Positions 35,780-43,754 of a DNA stretch of 64,000 bases are shown piece after piece. The DNA lies in the NCBI RefSeq assembly GCF_013466985.1, contig NZ_CP059164.1, positions 4,535,001-4,599,000 of the forward strand, read 5' to 3'. How positions within the stretch are numbered: position 1 is the first letter of the stretch; every line of letters starts with the position of its first letter. The notes below the pieces were generated by a model. The model was not told where the DNA came from. It worked only from the letters and a program-made list of their open reading frames with translations, and made no database searches. Position numbers and translations under genes: made by a program. This stretch comes from Nocardioides ungokensis. Lineage in GTDB: Bacteria; Actinomycetota; Actinomycetes; Propionibacteriales; Nocardioidaceae.

Positions 35780-36756
35780 TGTCGCGCGACTCGTTCGCCA
35801 TCGGACCGGTGCGGGTCCGGGCGGGCGCCGCCCGCGACCTCGAGCTGCCGATCACCCGGCTGATCACCGGCGCCGACGTCGGGCTCCCGGTCCGGGTCCT
35901 CCACGGCCGCGAGGACGGGCCGGTGGTGTGGGTCAACGCGGCCACGCACGGCGACGAGGTGGTCGGGGTCGAGGTCATCCGCCGGCTGCTCACCAGCCTC
36001 TCGCCCAAGGAGATGCGCGGGACCCTGATCGCCGTACCGGTCCTGAACGTGCTGGGCGTGATGACCGGCGAGCGCTACCTGCCCGACCGCCGGGACCTCA
36101 ACCGGTCCTTCCCCGGCTCGGCGCGCGGGTCGCTGGCGAGCCGGATCGCGCACCTGATGATGACCGAGGTGGTCGCCAAGTGCGAGGTCGGCATCGACCT
36201 GCACACCGGCTCGGACCGGCGTACCAACCTGCCGCAGGTCCGCGCCGACCTCGACGACCCGCGCACCCGCGAGCTGGCCACGGCCTTCGGCGCCCCGGTG
36301 ATGCTGCACGCGCGGATCCGCGACGGGTCGCTCCGGCACGCCGCACGGGAGCGCGGCGCCACGGTGCTGCTCTACGAGGGTGGCGAGGCCTGGCGCTTCG
36401 ACGAGTGGGCGATCACCGCAGCGGTCGACGGCGTACGCCGGGTGCTCGCCTCGCTGGGCATGGTCGAGCCCGCGGACCCCGCGGCCCTGCCCGCGATCGA
36501 GCCCAGCGTGGAGTGCCGGGCCAGCGGCTGGGTGCGCGCCCGGCACACCGGGTTCCTCCACCTCGACGCCCCCCTCGGGCAGCGCGTCACCGAGGGCGAC
36601 CGGCTGGGCAGCCTGTCCGACTCCTTCGGCCGCACCCTGCGCCTGGTCCGGGCGGACCGGACCGGCATCGTGATCGGCCGCACCGAGGCGCCGGTCGTGA
36701 ACGGCGGCGACGCCGTCGTGCACATCGCGGAGCACCTGCTCGACCCCGAGGGGTGA
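35779..36756 (+). CDS. Succinylglutamate desuccinylase/aspartoacylase family zinc deacylase
   Basis: This 325-residue protein has the M14-like zinc site: His and Glu in NAATHGDEVVGVEV and the second His in GIDLHTGSD. The substrate-binding part RDLNRSFPGSARGSLASRIAH and a C-terminal barrel-sandwich domain (HTGFLHLDAPLGQRVTEGDRLG) follow. Members hydrolyse N-acyl amino acids or related amide bonds. Together with RimK and the protease it suggests a pathway that adds and removes glutamyl or acyl groups. The ATG overlaps the protease stop by one base. Confidence 0.85.
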   Translation: MSRDSFAIGPVRVRAGAARDLELPITRLITGADVGLPVRVLHGREDGPVVWVNAATHGDEVVGVEVIRRLLTSLSPKEMRGTLIAVPVLNVLGVMTGERYLPDRRDLNRSFPGSARGSLASRIAHLMMTEVVAKCEVGIDLHTGSDRRTNLPQVRADLDDPRTRELATAFGAPVMLHARIRDGSLRHAARERGATVLLYEGGEAWRFDEWAITAAVDGVRRVLASLGMVEPADPAALPAIEPSVECRASGWVRARHTGFLHLDAPLGQRVTEGDRLGSLSDSFGRTLRLVRADRTGIVIGRTEAPVVNGGDAVVHIAEHLLDPEG

Positions 36757-36760
36757 GGCG

Positions 36761-36787
36761 GGCCGGCGACTTCACCAGTCGCCGGCC
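36761..36787. terminator. Bidirectional terminator-like hairpin
   Basis: GGCCGGCGACT (36761-36771) and AGTCGCCGGCC (36777-36787) form a perfect 11-bp stem with a five-base loop, between the convergent deacylase and HU genes. No T run follows. Confidence 0.65.
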
Positions 36788-36794
36788 GCGCGAC

Positions 36795-37073
36795 TCACGC
36801 CTTGCTGACCGCCTGCTTCAGCTGGGCGCCCGGCTTGAAGGCCGGTGCGGTGGACGCGGCGATGTCGATCGCCTCACCGGTCTGCGGGTTGCGGCCCTGG
36901 CGGGCGGCACGCTCTCGGGTCTCGAACGTCCCGAAGCCCGGCAGCGTCACCTTGTCGCCGGAGCTCAGTGCGGAGGTGATGGAGTCGAGGACTGCGTTGA
37001 GGACCTTGTCGGCCTGCGCGGCGCTGAGGTCAGTCGCCTCCGCCACCGCGTCGCGAAGCTCGGTCTTGTTCAT
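36795..37073 (-). CDS. hup: HU family DNA-binding protein
   Basis: This 92-residue protein is a complete HU: NKTELRDAVAEATDLSAAQADK, VTLPGFGTFETRERAARQGRNPQTGE (the DNA-binding beta arm with RNPQTG) and APAFKPGAQLKQAV. It bends and compacts DNA as a dimer. It lacks the long Lys/Ala-rich tail of mycobacterial HupB, so it is the short form. The ATG follows GAAGGAG at the right distance. The 351-base upstream region holds a perfect hairpin at 37175-37199. Confidence 0.93.
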   Translation of the reverse strand: MNKTELRDAVAEATDLSAAQADKVLNAVLDSITSALSSGDKVTLPGFGTFETRERAARQGRNPQTGEAIDIAASTAPAFKPGAQLKQAVSKA

Positions 37074-37424
37074 GGCTGCTCCTTCTCGAGAGCTCGGGTG
37101 CCCCTGGACGGGGCTGGTCATTCGGCACGGTCGGCCGAGGCCGACTCTTGCATGCCGGCGCGTCCCACGGACGCGCTGCCGGCGGAAAACGCCGGCAGCC
37201 ACGGTGTACCCGAAGGGCAGGGTCCTATTCAACGAGGACGTCGTCCGGCCTCGGTCTGCGGCTCGCACTGGTGACCGGTATCTCACCCGGAATCCCCTGC
37301 GATCGGCCGAAAGGCGGGCGCGGCGGCCCTAGAATTTCTGCGCACCTTGGTCACGTGTCACTGCAGGACGGCGGACCCGCTGCACCATCCCCGTCCCCGC
37401 TCACCGTCACCGGAGTGCTTCCCC
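37074..37424. other. Divergent intergenic region between HU and PQ-loop genes
   Basis: This 351-base stretch has no gene I can support. It holds a perfect hairpin, GCTGCCGGCG (37175-37184) with GAAAA loop and CGCCGGCAGC (37190-37199). It lies about 100 bases upstream of HU and so may be in its leader. A TTGAAT on the minus strand near 37229-37234 could be a -35 element for HU, but the matching -10 is weak. Confidence 0.45.
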
Positions 37425-38117
37425 GTGCTCGTCGTGCTCGGCGCCGTCGCGTCGTTCTTCTCCCTGTCCTCAGCCGTGCCGCAGGTTCGCCGGGCGCTCC
37501 GTAGCCGTTGCGTCGACGGGCTCTCCACGAGCTCGCTCCTGCTCACCCTGGCCGCGCTCGTGTCGTGGTGCGTCTACTCCGCCGTGGTGATGGACGACGT
37601 GCAGCTGGTCAACAACACCGTCTCCTTCGGGTTCGCCGTCCTCCTCGTGTTCGCGCTCCTGCGCGCCCGGGGCGGAAGCTGGGCCCGGGACGCGGTCGCC
37701 GCGCTGCTGGCCGTCGCCGTCGCCGGCGCCGTGGCGCTCTCGGTGGTCCACCTGGTCAGCCCCTTCGCGCTCGCGATGCTCGGCACCGTGCTCAGCTCCG
37801 TGCGCCTGTGGCCGCAGACCCGGCTGGCCCTCATCGGCGCACCCCTGTGGGGACTCGACCCGTGGGCCACGGTGCTCGGCCAGATGGGCTGGCTCCTCTG
37901 GGCGGCGTACGGCATGGCCGCGGGCGACCACGCGCTGGCACTCTGCAGCGTCACCGGCCTGGTCATGCAGTCGACGATCACGGCGTACCGGCTCCCGCCC
38001 CGCCGCACCCTGCACGCCGTTGCCGGTGGCCGCCTGGGGCCGGTAGCGGCCCGGCTCGCCCTCGGCGTCGCCGGGCGCTTCCCGCTCCAGGCTGACGACT
38101 ACGAGCTCGCCGCCTGA
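37425..38117 (+). CDS. PQ-loop (SemiSWEET-like) membrane protein
   Basis: This 230-residue protein has about six or seven spans with two PQ-loop motifs: SLSSAVPQVRRALRSRCVDGLS near the N-terminus and SVRLWPQTRLALIGAPLWGLD later, the latter followed by LGQMGWLLWAAYGMAAGD. This duplicated arrangement is like two SemiSWEET units in one chain. SemiSWEET proteins move sugars; other PQ-loop proteins carry amino acids, so the substrate is open. GTG 37425 is chosen because CGGAG lies at a usable distance and the hydrophobic start LVVLGAVASFFSLS follows directly. Confidence 0.72.
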   Translation: MLVVLGAVASFFSLSSAVPQVRRALRSRCVDGLSTSSLLLTLAALVSWCVYSAVVMDDVQLVNNTVSFGFAVLLVFALLRARGGSWARDAVAALLAVAVAGAVALSVVHLVSPFALAMLGTVLSSVRLWPQTRLALIGAPLWGLDPWATVLGQMGWLLWAAYGMAAGDHALALCSVTGLVMQSTITAYRLPPRRTLHAVAGGRLGPVAARLALGVAGRFPLQADDYELAA

Positions 38118-38145
38118 TCGTCTCTGCCGGGGCACACTGGGGGCC

Positions 38146-38514
38146 ATGACGCGCGACGAGGTCCTGGCGATCTGCCTCGACCTGCCGGCGGCGGAGGAGA
38201 CGTACCCGTTCGGCGACGAGGTCGCGGTGATCAAGGTCGGCGGCAAGATGTTCGCCCTCGTGCCGCTCTCCGGGGACCCCGGGTCCGTCAACCTCAAGTG
38301 CGACCCTGCACGGGCCCTCGAGCTGCGTGAGGCGTACGCCGGGATCCGGCCGGGCTACCACCAGAACAAGCGGCACTGGAACACCGTGGACCTCGACGGG
38401 TCGGTCGAGGACGACGTCGTGCGCGGCCTGATCGCGGACTCCTACGACCTGGTCGTCGCCGGGCTGACACGTTCGGTCCGCGCGGAGCTGGGCCGGGCCG
38501 AGCCTCGACGGTAG
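38146..38514 (+). CDS. MmcQ/YjbR family protein
   Basis: This 122-residue protein matches the YjbR fold: TRDEVLAICLDLPAAEETYPFG, VAVIKVGGKMFALVPL, GSVNLKCDPARALELRE, IRPGYHQNKRHWNTVDLDG and IADSYDLVVAGL. The family is called DNA-binding by fold, but its role is unproven. CACACT ends seven bases before the ATG, a possible leaderless start. Confidence 0.85.
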   Translation: MTRDEVLAICLDLPAAEETYPFGDEVAVIKVGGKMFALVPLSGDPGSVNLKCDPARALELREAYAGIRPGYHQNKRHWNTVDLDGSVEDDVVRGLIADSYDLVVAGLTRSVRAELGRAEPRR

Positions 38515-38539
38515 GCGGCCTAGGGCTTCGCGCTCGCGA

Positions 38540-38722
38540 TTACTCCTGGTCCCGCTTCCACTCCGCCGAGTGACCGCTCTTGTGGTGCAGGCCCACGAAC
38601 CTGGCAGGGAACCACCACTTCACGGCGCGGCCGATGGCCGTGCTGCGACACCAGCAATCGGGGTCGCAGCCGCAGACGCGGTTGCGCGGGTTGTGCACGC
38701 GCTGGAGGACACTCCGTGTCAC
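38540..38722 (-). CDS. Small Cys-rich basic protein (60 residues)
   Basis: GTG 38722 encodes TRSVLQRVHNPRNRVCGCD, then PDCWCRSTAIGRAVKWWFPA, RFVGLHHKSGHSAEWKRDQE and TAA. The cluster C-G-C-D-P-D-C-W-C could bind a metal or redox cofactor. The WWFPARF segment and strong basic charge look like a conserved core rather than chance coding. I know no function. It converges with the YjbR gene. Overlapping frames on either strand are compositionally poor. Confidence 0.5.
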   Translation of the reverse strand: MTRSVLQRVHNPRNRVCGCDPDCWCRSTAIGRAVKWWFPARFVGLHHKSGHSAEWKRDQE

Positions 38723-38930
38723 GCCACGAGCCTACGCGCGGGGGCTCATCGGGTCCCGACTGCGCCCACGCCTGCCCGTTCACCCGGGTTCGCGTTGCGG
38801 GACTGAAGCGATCGAATGACGAGGTGCCCGGAGCGCCGGTCGCGGCAGGCAAGAGCGGGCGCTGGGCTTGGCTTGCCTTCTTAGCAGCGGCGTCCACTGG
38901 CGGGCTCGGCAAGGGGAAGTCCGCCCTCGG

Positions 38931-39617
38931 TCAAAGCAGGATGATGCGGTCCTTCACCTGGTCATACGTGGACGGCTCGAGGCCAGCCAGGTTCACGAGG
39001 TCCTCCACATGCTCGAACCTGGTCAGTTGCTGCCGAACCTCGACCACCTGGGCTGACTGCGCCGCACTCAGGCCCAGCCACCTCGCCAGGGTCACCTCGG
39101 GCGCGCTGTTCACGTCGACCAGTCCACCGTCGTCGTACTGTCGCGCGAGGTCTGGACGCCCCACCCGGAGATCGCGGGCCATCTGTGGGTCCCGGCGGGC
39201 AAGCTCCCGGGCTTCCTCCCGCTTCCGCCGCCCCGCTTGGATTGCCGCGATCGCAGCCGGGTTGGGATCGTACGACGGGGCCACCATCGACGATGTCGTA
39301 GGAGACCAGTCGAGCCTCGGGCCCATGACGAGGGCGTAGACCACCCCACCAATCCAGGACGCCAGGTAGAACAGCACCCCGCAAGTCGTCCAAAAGTTGT
39401 CGGCACCCTCCGGCTGTGAGCCCACCAACGCGAAACCCAGGAACCATGCGATCGTCAATCCGCCCGCCAGCCACCAGGCCTGCGACTGCCTGAGCTTCGC
39501 GGCGATCACGATGGGAGGGACGACTGACAGGAGCCCGCAGGAGAACACCGGCAAAGCCCACAACCACTTGGGTGGCCGGCTCGCCGTGCGCGGCCCGCCC
39601 GGATCAAGCTGCTGCAT
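38931..39617 (-). CDS. Membrane protein with ComEA-like helix-hairpin-helix domain
   Basis: This 228-residue protein has an N-terminal membrane region (WLWALPVFSCGLLSVVPPIVIA, WWLAGGLTIAWFLGFALVG, CGVLFYLASWIGGVVYALVM). A charged helix (RRKREEARELARRDPQMARDL) leads to a C-terminal helix-hairpin-helix domain (VDVNSAPEVTLARWLGLSAA to FEHVEDLVNLAGLEPSTYDQ). HhH domains of the ComEA/T2SK type bind DNA or proteins. The start is striking: TAGCAT ends six bases before the ATG, and both are covered by a perfect 14-base palindrome, so the gene may be leaderless and controlled there. Confidence 0.72.
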   Translation of the reverse strand: MQQLDPGGPRTASRPPKWLWALPVFSCGLLSVVPPIVIAAKLRQSQAWWLAGGLTIAWFLGFALVGSQPEGADNFWTTCGVLFYLASWIGGVVYALVMGPRLDWSPTTSSMVAPSYDPNPAAIAAIQAGRRKREEARELARRDPQMARDLRVGRPDLARQYDDGGLVDVNSAPEVTLARWLGLSAAQSAQVVEVRQQLTRFEHVEDLVNLAGLEPSTYDQVKDRIILL

Positions 39618-39627
39618 TCCGGAATGC
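39614..39627. promoter_or_regulatory. Perfect palindrome over -10 and start codon of the HhH membrane gene
   Basis: GCATTCCGGAATGC is a perfect 14-base palindrome spanning the -10-like TAGCAT (minus strand 39629-39624) and the ATG (39617-39615). A protein bound here would block both RNA polymerase and the leaderless start. Confidence 0.45.
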
Positions 39628-39865
39628 TAAGCGGACCCCTTGGCTCACGCATCCGAATCTTTGGAAGTGTGGGCGAGTTGCTCATCGAGACTCCTCACCC
39701 ATGCCTGCAGCGTGGTGAGGGCGCCACGCCAGGCACTTGTCCGATCGCAGGTGTGCGACCGGACTGTGTCACTGACGGCGTCGCGCGTAACTGCCCTGCT
39801 GACAACGTTCCGGAAGTTGGTCTATCTGGTAGGCGGAACGACGGACTTTGTCAGATGGTCCCGTA

Positions 39866-41884
39866 TCACCTGTCTGCCAGGACGACGACCCGATCACCAG
39901 GGAAGACGGTGAACTTGGCCGACTTCGCGGGGTTGACGATCACGGAACCCCGAGTTCGATCGGTCTGGTCACTGTGCAGCGAGCGGTAGCCGAAGGCCGT
40001 CTCGTTGCGCACTCCAGCTGCCGCGACGATCGTGGCGAACGAAACGGTCGCGCCCAGATGGACGTACCACTCGGCCGGACGCAAGTAGACCTCAGCTCCG
40101 CCGGCGTCGAGCAGATCGGCGAAGACCCGCTCGAGGCGGCGGTCGTCGCTGAGCTGGGAGATCATCATGCTGAGGATGTGGTCGCTGACGATGACATCGT
40201 CGACGTGCGCGACTTCGGCCAGGTCCGGTTGCGGTCGTCCAGCAATTCTGTGACCACCGCCGTGCCGCCGGGCTCTTCGCCGATGATGTCGCGCACGTGC
40301 AGCAAGGTCACGAGGGTGCGGGCGTCAGCCTGCTGCACGCCGAGGTCATCGGAGTACGGGAGCACGATGACCTGGTCCAAGGCTGGCGTGACATGCATCT
40401 CCAGGACGTTTCCGTGCTGTCGTGCTGCCACGCTGAATCGTCGCGACCAGGTTTCGTAGTACCGGGAGTTGCGGCTCACCGAGCTCAGTCAGGACGGTCA
40501 ATACGGAGCCGGGCTCGGCATAGTTGTCGAGCTCAGCTACCACGGTCTTCGTGCTCTCGTTCCAACCGATCAGCAGGACCCGGCTCGGGCCTTCGGCCGC
40601 ATTCACCGATGCAGTGATGGCCGACTCGTCGACCTCGGCGCAGCTGTGCCGAAGCGTGGCGAGCATTGAGTCATCCCCGGCCACCACGATCAGGGAGCTT
40701 TCCCCGACCGGGGTGTCGTGTGGCGGATTGAGCAGGGCGACGCCGTCGCAGTCCAAGAGGCCGATGATGCTGGCGTTCTCGTGGTGACGCAGGACCGCGC
40801 CGTATTTCTGTTCGGCTAGCCCATGATCTTGGTGGAAATAGATCTCGTCGCCCTCGAAGTCAAAGAGCTCGGTGTACACCGCAGCTGCACCCGACTCGCG
40901 GGAGGTGCGGACGATGAGCTTGGCCACCGTGCTCCGCTTGTCGATGATGATGGCTCGACCTCTGCCGATCATCCGGGCTGTCCCCACGTTGTCCGGGTTG
41001 GCGATCTCGACAACCACCGGCGGGCCGTCGTGAGCCGTGTGGGTCAATGCCAGCAGTGTCTTGATGACGTCACTGTCTGGATCGGCGCCCCCGGGGGAGA
41101 GCACGATGATCGACCGGGCCTCATCCGGGCTGCTCAACGCCACATCTGCGATGTCGATCGGTGAGCCTGTACGGCACACCACCCGCGTTGTCCGCAGGTC
41201 AGGCACCTTCTCCCGGATTTCGTGCTCCATCTCGACCTTGTCCCGGTCGGCGAGGATGACGACCACCGCACGCCGGGAACTCTCGTTGGCCATGGCCAAC
41301 TCGGAGAGAATCGGAAAGATGGCGTCTGACCATCCGAGCATCACGGTGTGCCCTGACTCGACGACCTGGGACCGGCCGCGCTGCAAGTCCGCGATCCTGG
41401 CATCGATTCCGGCGGCAACGATGCCGATCAGGGCACTGATCATGAACAGACCGGCCACGGTCACCGCCATCATGGTGATCAGGAGTGGCCAGCTTCCCGC
41501 GTCTCCGGCGACCGTACCGGCGTCGAGGGCATGGAGCATGGTCTGGAAGAGCTCGTTGAGGAAGCCCTTGTGCCCGTCCGCGGCAGCCTTGCCCTCGCGC
41601 AGATTGAAGACGGTGATCACCGTGGCGAACGCCAAGATCAGAACCAGGCTCGCCGCACCGAGCCATGCGACCAGGGCCGGGGTGCCTCGCGACATCGAGT
41701 TGTCGAAGGCGTAGCGGATGCGCCCTGTGCGACTTGTGCGGGCACGAACCCGCCGGGGCGACGACGGGTTCGTCGCGATCGTGTTCTTGGTGCGGTTGCG
41801 CAGCGACCGGCTGGTCCGACTCAACGTTCCCTCCGTGGCTTCCGAGTTGTCCCAGGGGGCCCGGGTCGCCGGGGGTGCAGTCAC
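39866..41884 (-). CDS. CASTOR/POLLUX-type ion channel (two frameshifts)
   Basis: About 672 residues. An Arg-rich N-terminus precedes YAFDNSMSRGTPALVAWLGAA. Two to three membrane spans follow with a pore region (LFQTMLHALDAGTVAGDAGSW). Two RCK/NAD-type domains come next (GHTVMLGWSDAIFPILSELAMA, VVEIANPDNVGTARMIGRGRA, RVLLIGWNESTKTVVAELDNY, QVIVLPYSDDLGVQQADARTL). The frame changes near 40409-40411 (an extra T in TTT) and near 40225 (one base missing), with net zero change. The family resembles plant CASTOR/POLLUX cation channels; its bacterial role is unknown. TAGGCT at 41897-41902 is a likely -10 for GTG 41884. Confidence 0.8.
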
Positions 41885-42058
41885 CAGGGCTCGCCGAGCC
41901 TAGGGCTTCGCCCCCGTTCTGGAGGCCGAAGCAACGAAATGAGGGGTCGACACGTCCAGTGGCCCCACTGTCGCCGCCGAGGAGACCTCACCCATCTTGC
42001 GGGCGTCTGCGAGGGCCTTGAGGCGAAGCCCATGCTCGCCGACGGGTCCCGTCGCTGC
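41885..42058. other. Intergenic stretch with a 30-base near-copy of dnaB sequence
   Basis: Bases 41976-42005 match bases 45845-45874 inside dnaB at 29 of 30 positions in the same orientation (core GAGGAGACCTC, then CCCATCTTGCGGGCG). On the minus strand the frame here reads ARKMGEVSSA, as in DnaB, then diverges and stops at 41900. There is no supported gene. Confidence 0.5.
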
Positions 42059-43201
42059 TCAGACCAAGGCATACGGCGGCTCCGACGACCGCCCCTGGAA
42101 TGCCAGGATCGCGGGGTTGACCACGCGGCCGTCACGGATCTCGATGGCCCGGCTCAGCGTCTCGTCGGCGTCCCAGGCGGTGGCGCCTTCGAGCACCGGC
42201 CGGAGGAACGGAATCAGCGCGTTGCTGTTCTCCCACGTGGCCGAGCGCCACAGGTACGAGGGGCTGTGGTCGACCGCGTAGTACAGGACCTTTCCGCCCA
42301 CCATGAAGGCCGGCTCGTCGAACGTCGTCGGGCGAGCCCAGCTGAATCCCATGCCCAGGTCGCATGACACGTCGACGATGACACTGCCAGGGCGGAAAGC
42401 GGCCAGGTCGGCCGTCTTGAGATACACGAGCGGCTTGGCGGGGTCCTGCAGCGTGCAGTTGACGACGATGTCGCTCTCGGCCAGGAAGGCCGCCAGGGGC
42501 TCGCGACCTTTCTCCGTGATCACGTGGCTCAGGTGCTCGCCGTCCGGCTGTTGATCGAACTGCCGGATGACCACCGAGTGGATCGGCGAGCCGACTGCGG
42601 CCACGGCGCGGTTGGTCAACACCACGACCTGGTGCACGCCATGCGCGTTGAGCGCAGTCACGGCACCGCGTGCCGTCGCGCCGAACCCGATCACCACCGC
42701 GCTCAGGGGCCGGCCGTAGTCACCGGTCAGGCCGGCCAGCTGGAGCCCGTGGAGAACCGAGCAGTAGCCCGCGAGCTCGTTGTTCTTGTGGAACACGTGC
42801 AAGCCGACCCCGCCGTCGCGGGTCCAGTGGTTCATCGCCTCGAAAGCGATCAGGGTCAGCCGTCGGTCGATGGCGATCTGGGTGAGCTCCCGGTCCTGGA
42901 CGCAGTGCGGCCAGCCCCACAGCACCTGCCCAGGCCCCAGGGCGGCGACATCCGCGTGTTGCGGCTTCGGGAGCAGCACGACCTCGGATCCCGCCAAGAT
43001 CTCCTCGCGCGACGCGAATCCGGCGATGTGATCGCGGAGGGCTTCGTCGGCGATCCCGAACCGTGCGCCGTACCCGTGCTCGAGCGTGATCCGAGCCCGC
43101 AGGTCGGCGTCCAGGAGGTGAAGGTGCTCGGGGTGCAGCGGCAGCCGGTGCTCGTTCTCCTTCGCGGACGACCCGATCACGCCGAGTCCCAGGAGTGTCA
43201 C
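42059..43201 (-). CDS. N5-(carboxyethyl)ornithine synthase-like / alanine dehydrogenase family enzyme
   Basis: This 380-residue protein is of the alanine dehydrogenase/transhydrogenase fold. SSAKENEHRLPLHPEHLHLL opens it. VLWGWPHCVQDRELTQIAID and IAFEAMNHW follow. The nucleotide loop is AVVIGFGATARGAVTALNAHG. The end has VIVDVSCDLGMGFSWARPTTF and YYAVDHSPSYLWRSATWENS. This variant resembles N5-(1-carboxyethyl)ornithine synthase, which reduces an imine of pyruvate and ornithine with NADPH; substrate choice cannot be confirmed. Its GTG overlaps the stop of a 44-residue gene upstream (GTGA). Confidence 0.8.
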   Translation of the reverse strand: MTLLGLGVIGSSAKENEHRLPLHPEHLHLLDADLRARITLEHGYGARFGIADEALRDHIAGFASREEILAGSEVVLLPKPQHADVAALGPGQVLWGWPHCVQDRELTQIAIDRRLTLIAFEAMNHWTRDGGVGLHVFHKNNELAGYCSVLHGLQLAGLTGDYGRPLSAVVIGFGATARGAVTALNAHGVHQVVVLTNRAVAAVGSPIHSVVIRQFDQQPDGEHLSHVITEKGREPLAAFLAESDIVVNCTLQDPAKPLVYLKTADLAAFRPGSVIVDVSCDLGMGFSWARPTTFDEPAFMVGGKVLYYAVDHSPSYLWRSATWENSNALIPFLRPVLEGATAWDADETLSRAIEIRDGRVVNPAILAFQGRSSEPPYALV

Positions 43202-43332
43202 CGCTTGCTCGTCGGGTGGATCTTGTCGGAGAGGGATCCCTCGGTCTCAAGGCTGCGCTTCGCTGCGCGGCTCTCCGTGATGGACGTCCCGGACTTCCTG
43301 GACATGACCTTGCGCGGCGACTTGTCGCTCAT
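43198..43332 (-). CDS. Small basic protein (44 residues) coupled to the ornithine synthase-like gene
   Basis: ATG 43332 encodes SDKSPRKVMSRKSGTSITE, then SRAAKRSLETEGSLSDKIHP and TSKR. It resembles a family of very short Lys/Ser-rich actinobacterial proteins of the form DKSPRxSMSKKSGKSxKEKR. I know no function, but nucleic-acid binding is plausible from charge. The TGA overlaps the next GTG by four bases, so it sits first in a two-gene unit. Confidence 0.65.
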   Translation of the reverse strand: MSDKSPRKVMSRKSGTSITESRAAKRSLETEGSLSDKIHPTSKR

Positions 43333-43754
43333 GGGGGGAACTCTCTGAGGGAAAGCCTGAATGGCTCCGTGCCCTGACAGTACGCCTGTCCGGGGGACCA
43401 CCCGTTGTGCGGGCAGCCGCGCTCTCGACGAAGCCGCGAACGCCGCGCGCAGCCGACCGGCGGCGGAAAGACACATCCCGTGCACGGAGGATCGCGGGCC
43501 GGCGTTGAGGTTCGGCTTGTCCGACCGGACAAGCGGAATGGGGGAAAAACGCTCGCAACGTCAGAGCTACTGCTTCCTGCGCGCGGGCACCGCACCCGAG
43601 CCGCTTGCGGGAGCGGCAGCGGAATCTCGCATTCGACGCGCTCTTGGCTTGGTTCGGAGTATCTCGTGCCGATGGAGGCACGATCGCTCCCGTTGCTAGG
43701 CTGCCCGACCTAGGGCGGCGCTGCGCAGACCCGTGGTGTCCACGGAGGTTTCCT
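43333..43754. promoter_or_regulatory. Divergent 422-base regulatory region with three inverted repeats
   Basis: This has no gene I can support. It contains GCTTGTCC-GACC-GGACAAGC (43515-43534, perfect), CGTGCC-N6-GGCACG (43665-43682, perfect) and CTAGG-N8-CCTAG (43696-43713). The last overlaps TAGGCT (43697-43702), a likely -10 for the LLM gene at 43755. These are candidate operators for the divergent LLM and small-protein/ornithine-synthase units. Confidence 0.5.

Noticed and set aside
37175-37199. Terminator or riboswitch at the hairpin upstream of HU
   Set aside because: No gene ends toward it, no T run follows and no known aptamer core is visible, so it is listed only as a hairpin in the intergenic region.
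38520-38912. Minus-strand ORF of 130 codons overlapping the Cys-cluster protein
   Set aside because: Its Pro/Arg-rich translation has no recognisable motif, whereas the overlapping 60-codon frame has a coherent Cys and aromatic pattern.
39624-39989. Plus-strand ORF of 121 codons between the HhH gene and the channel gene
   Set aside because: No ribosome binding site or domain, it overlaps the true 3' end of the channel gene on the other strand, and its translation is irregular. I see only a spacer in 39630-39865.
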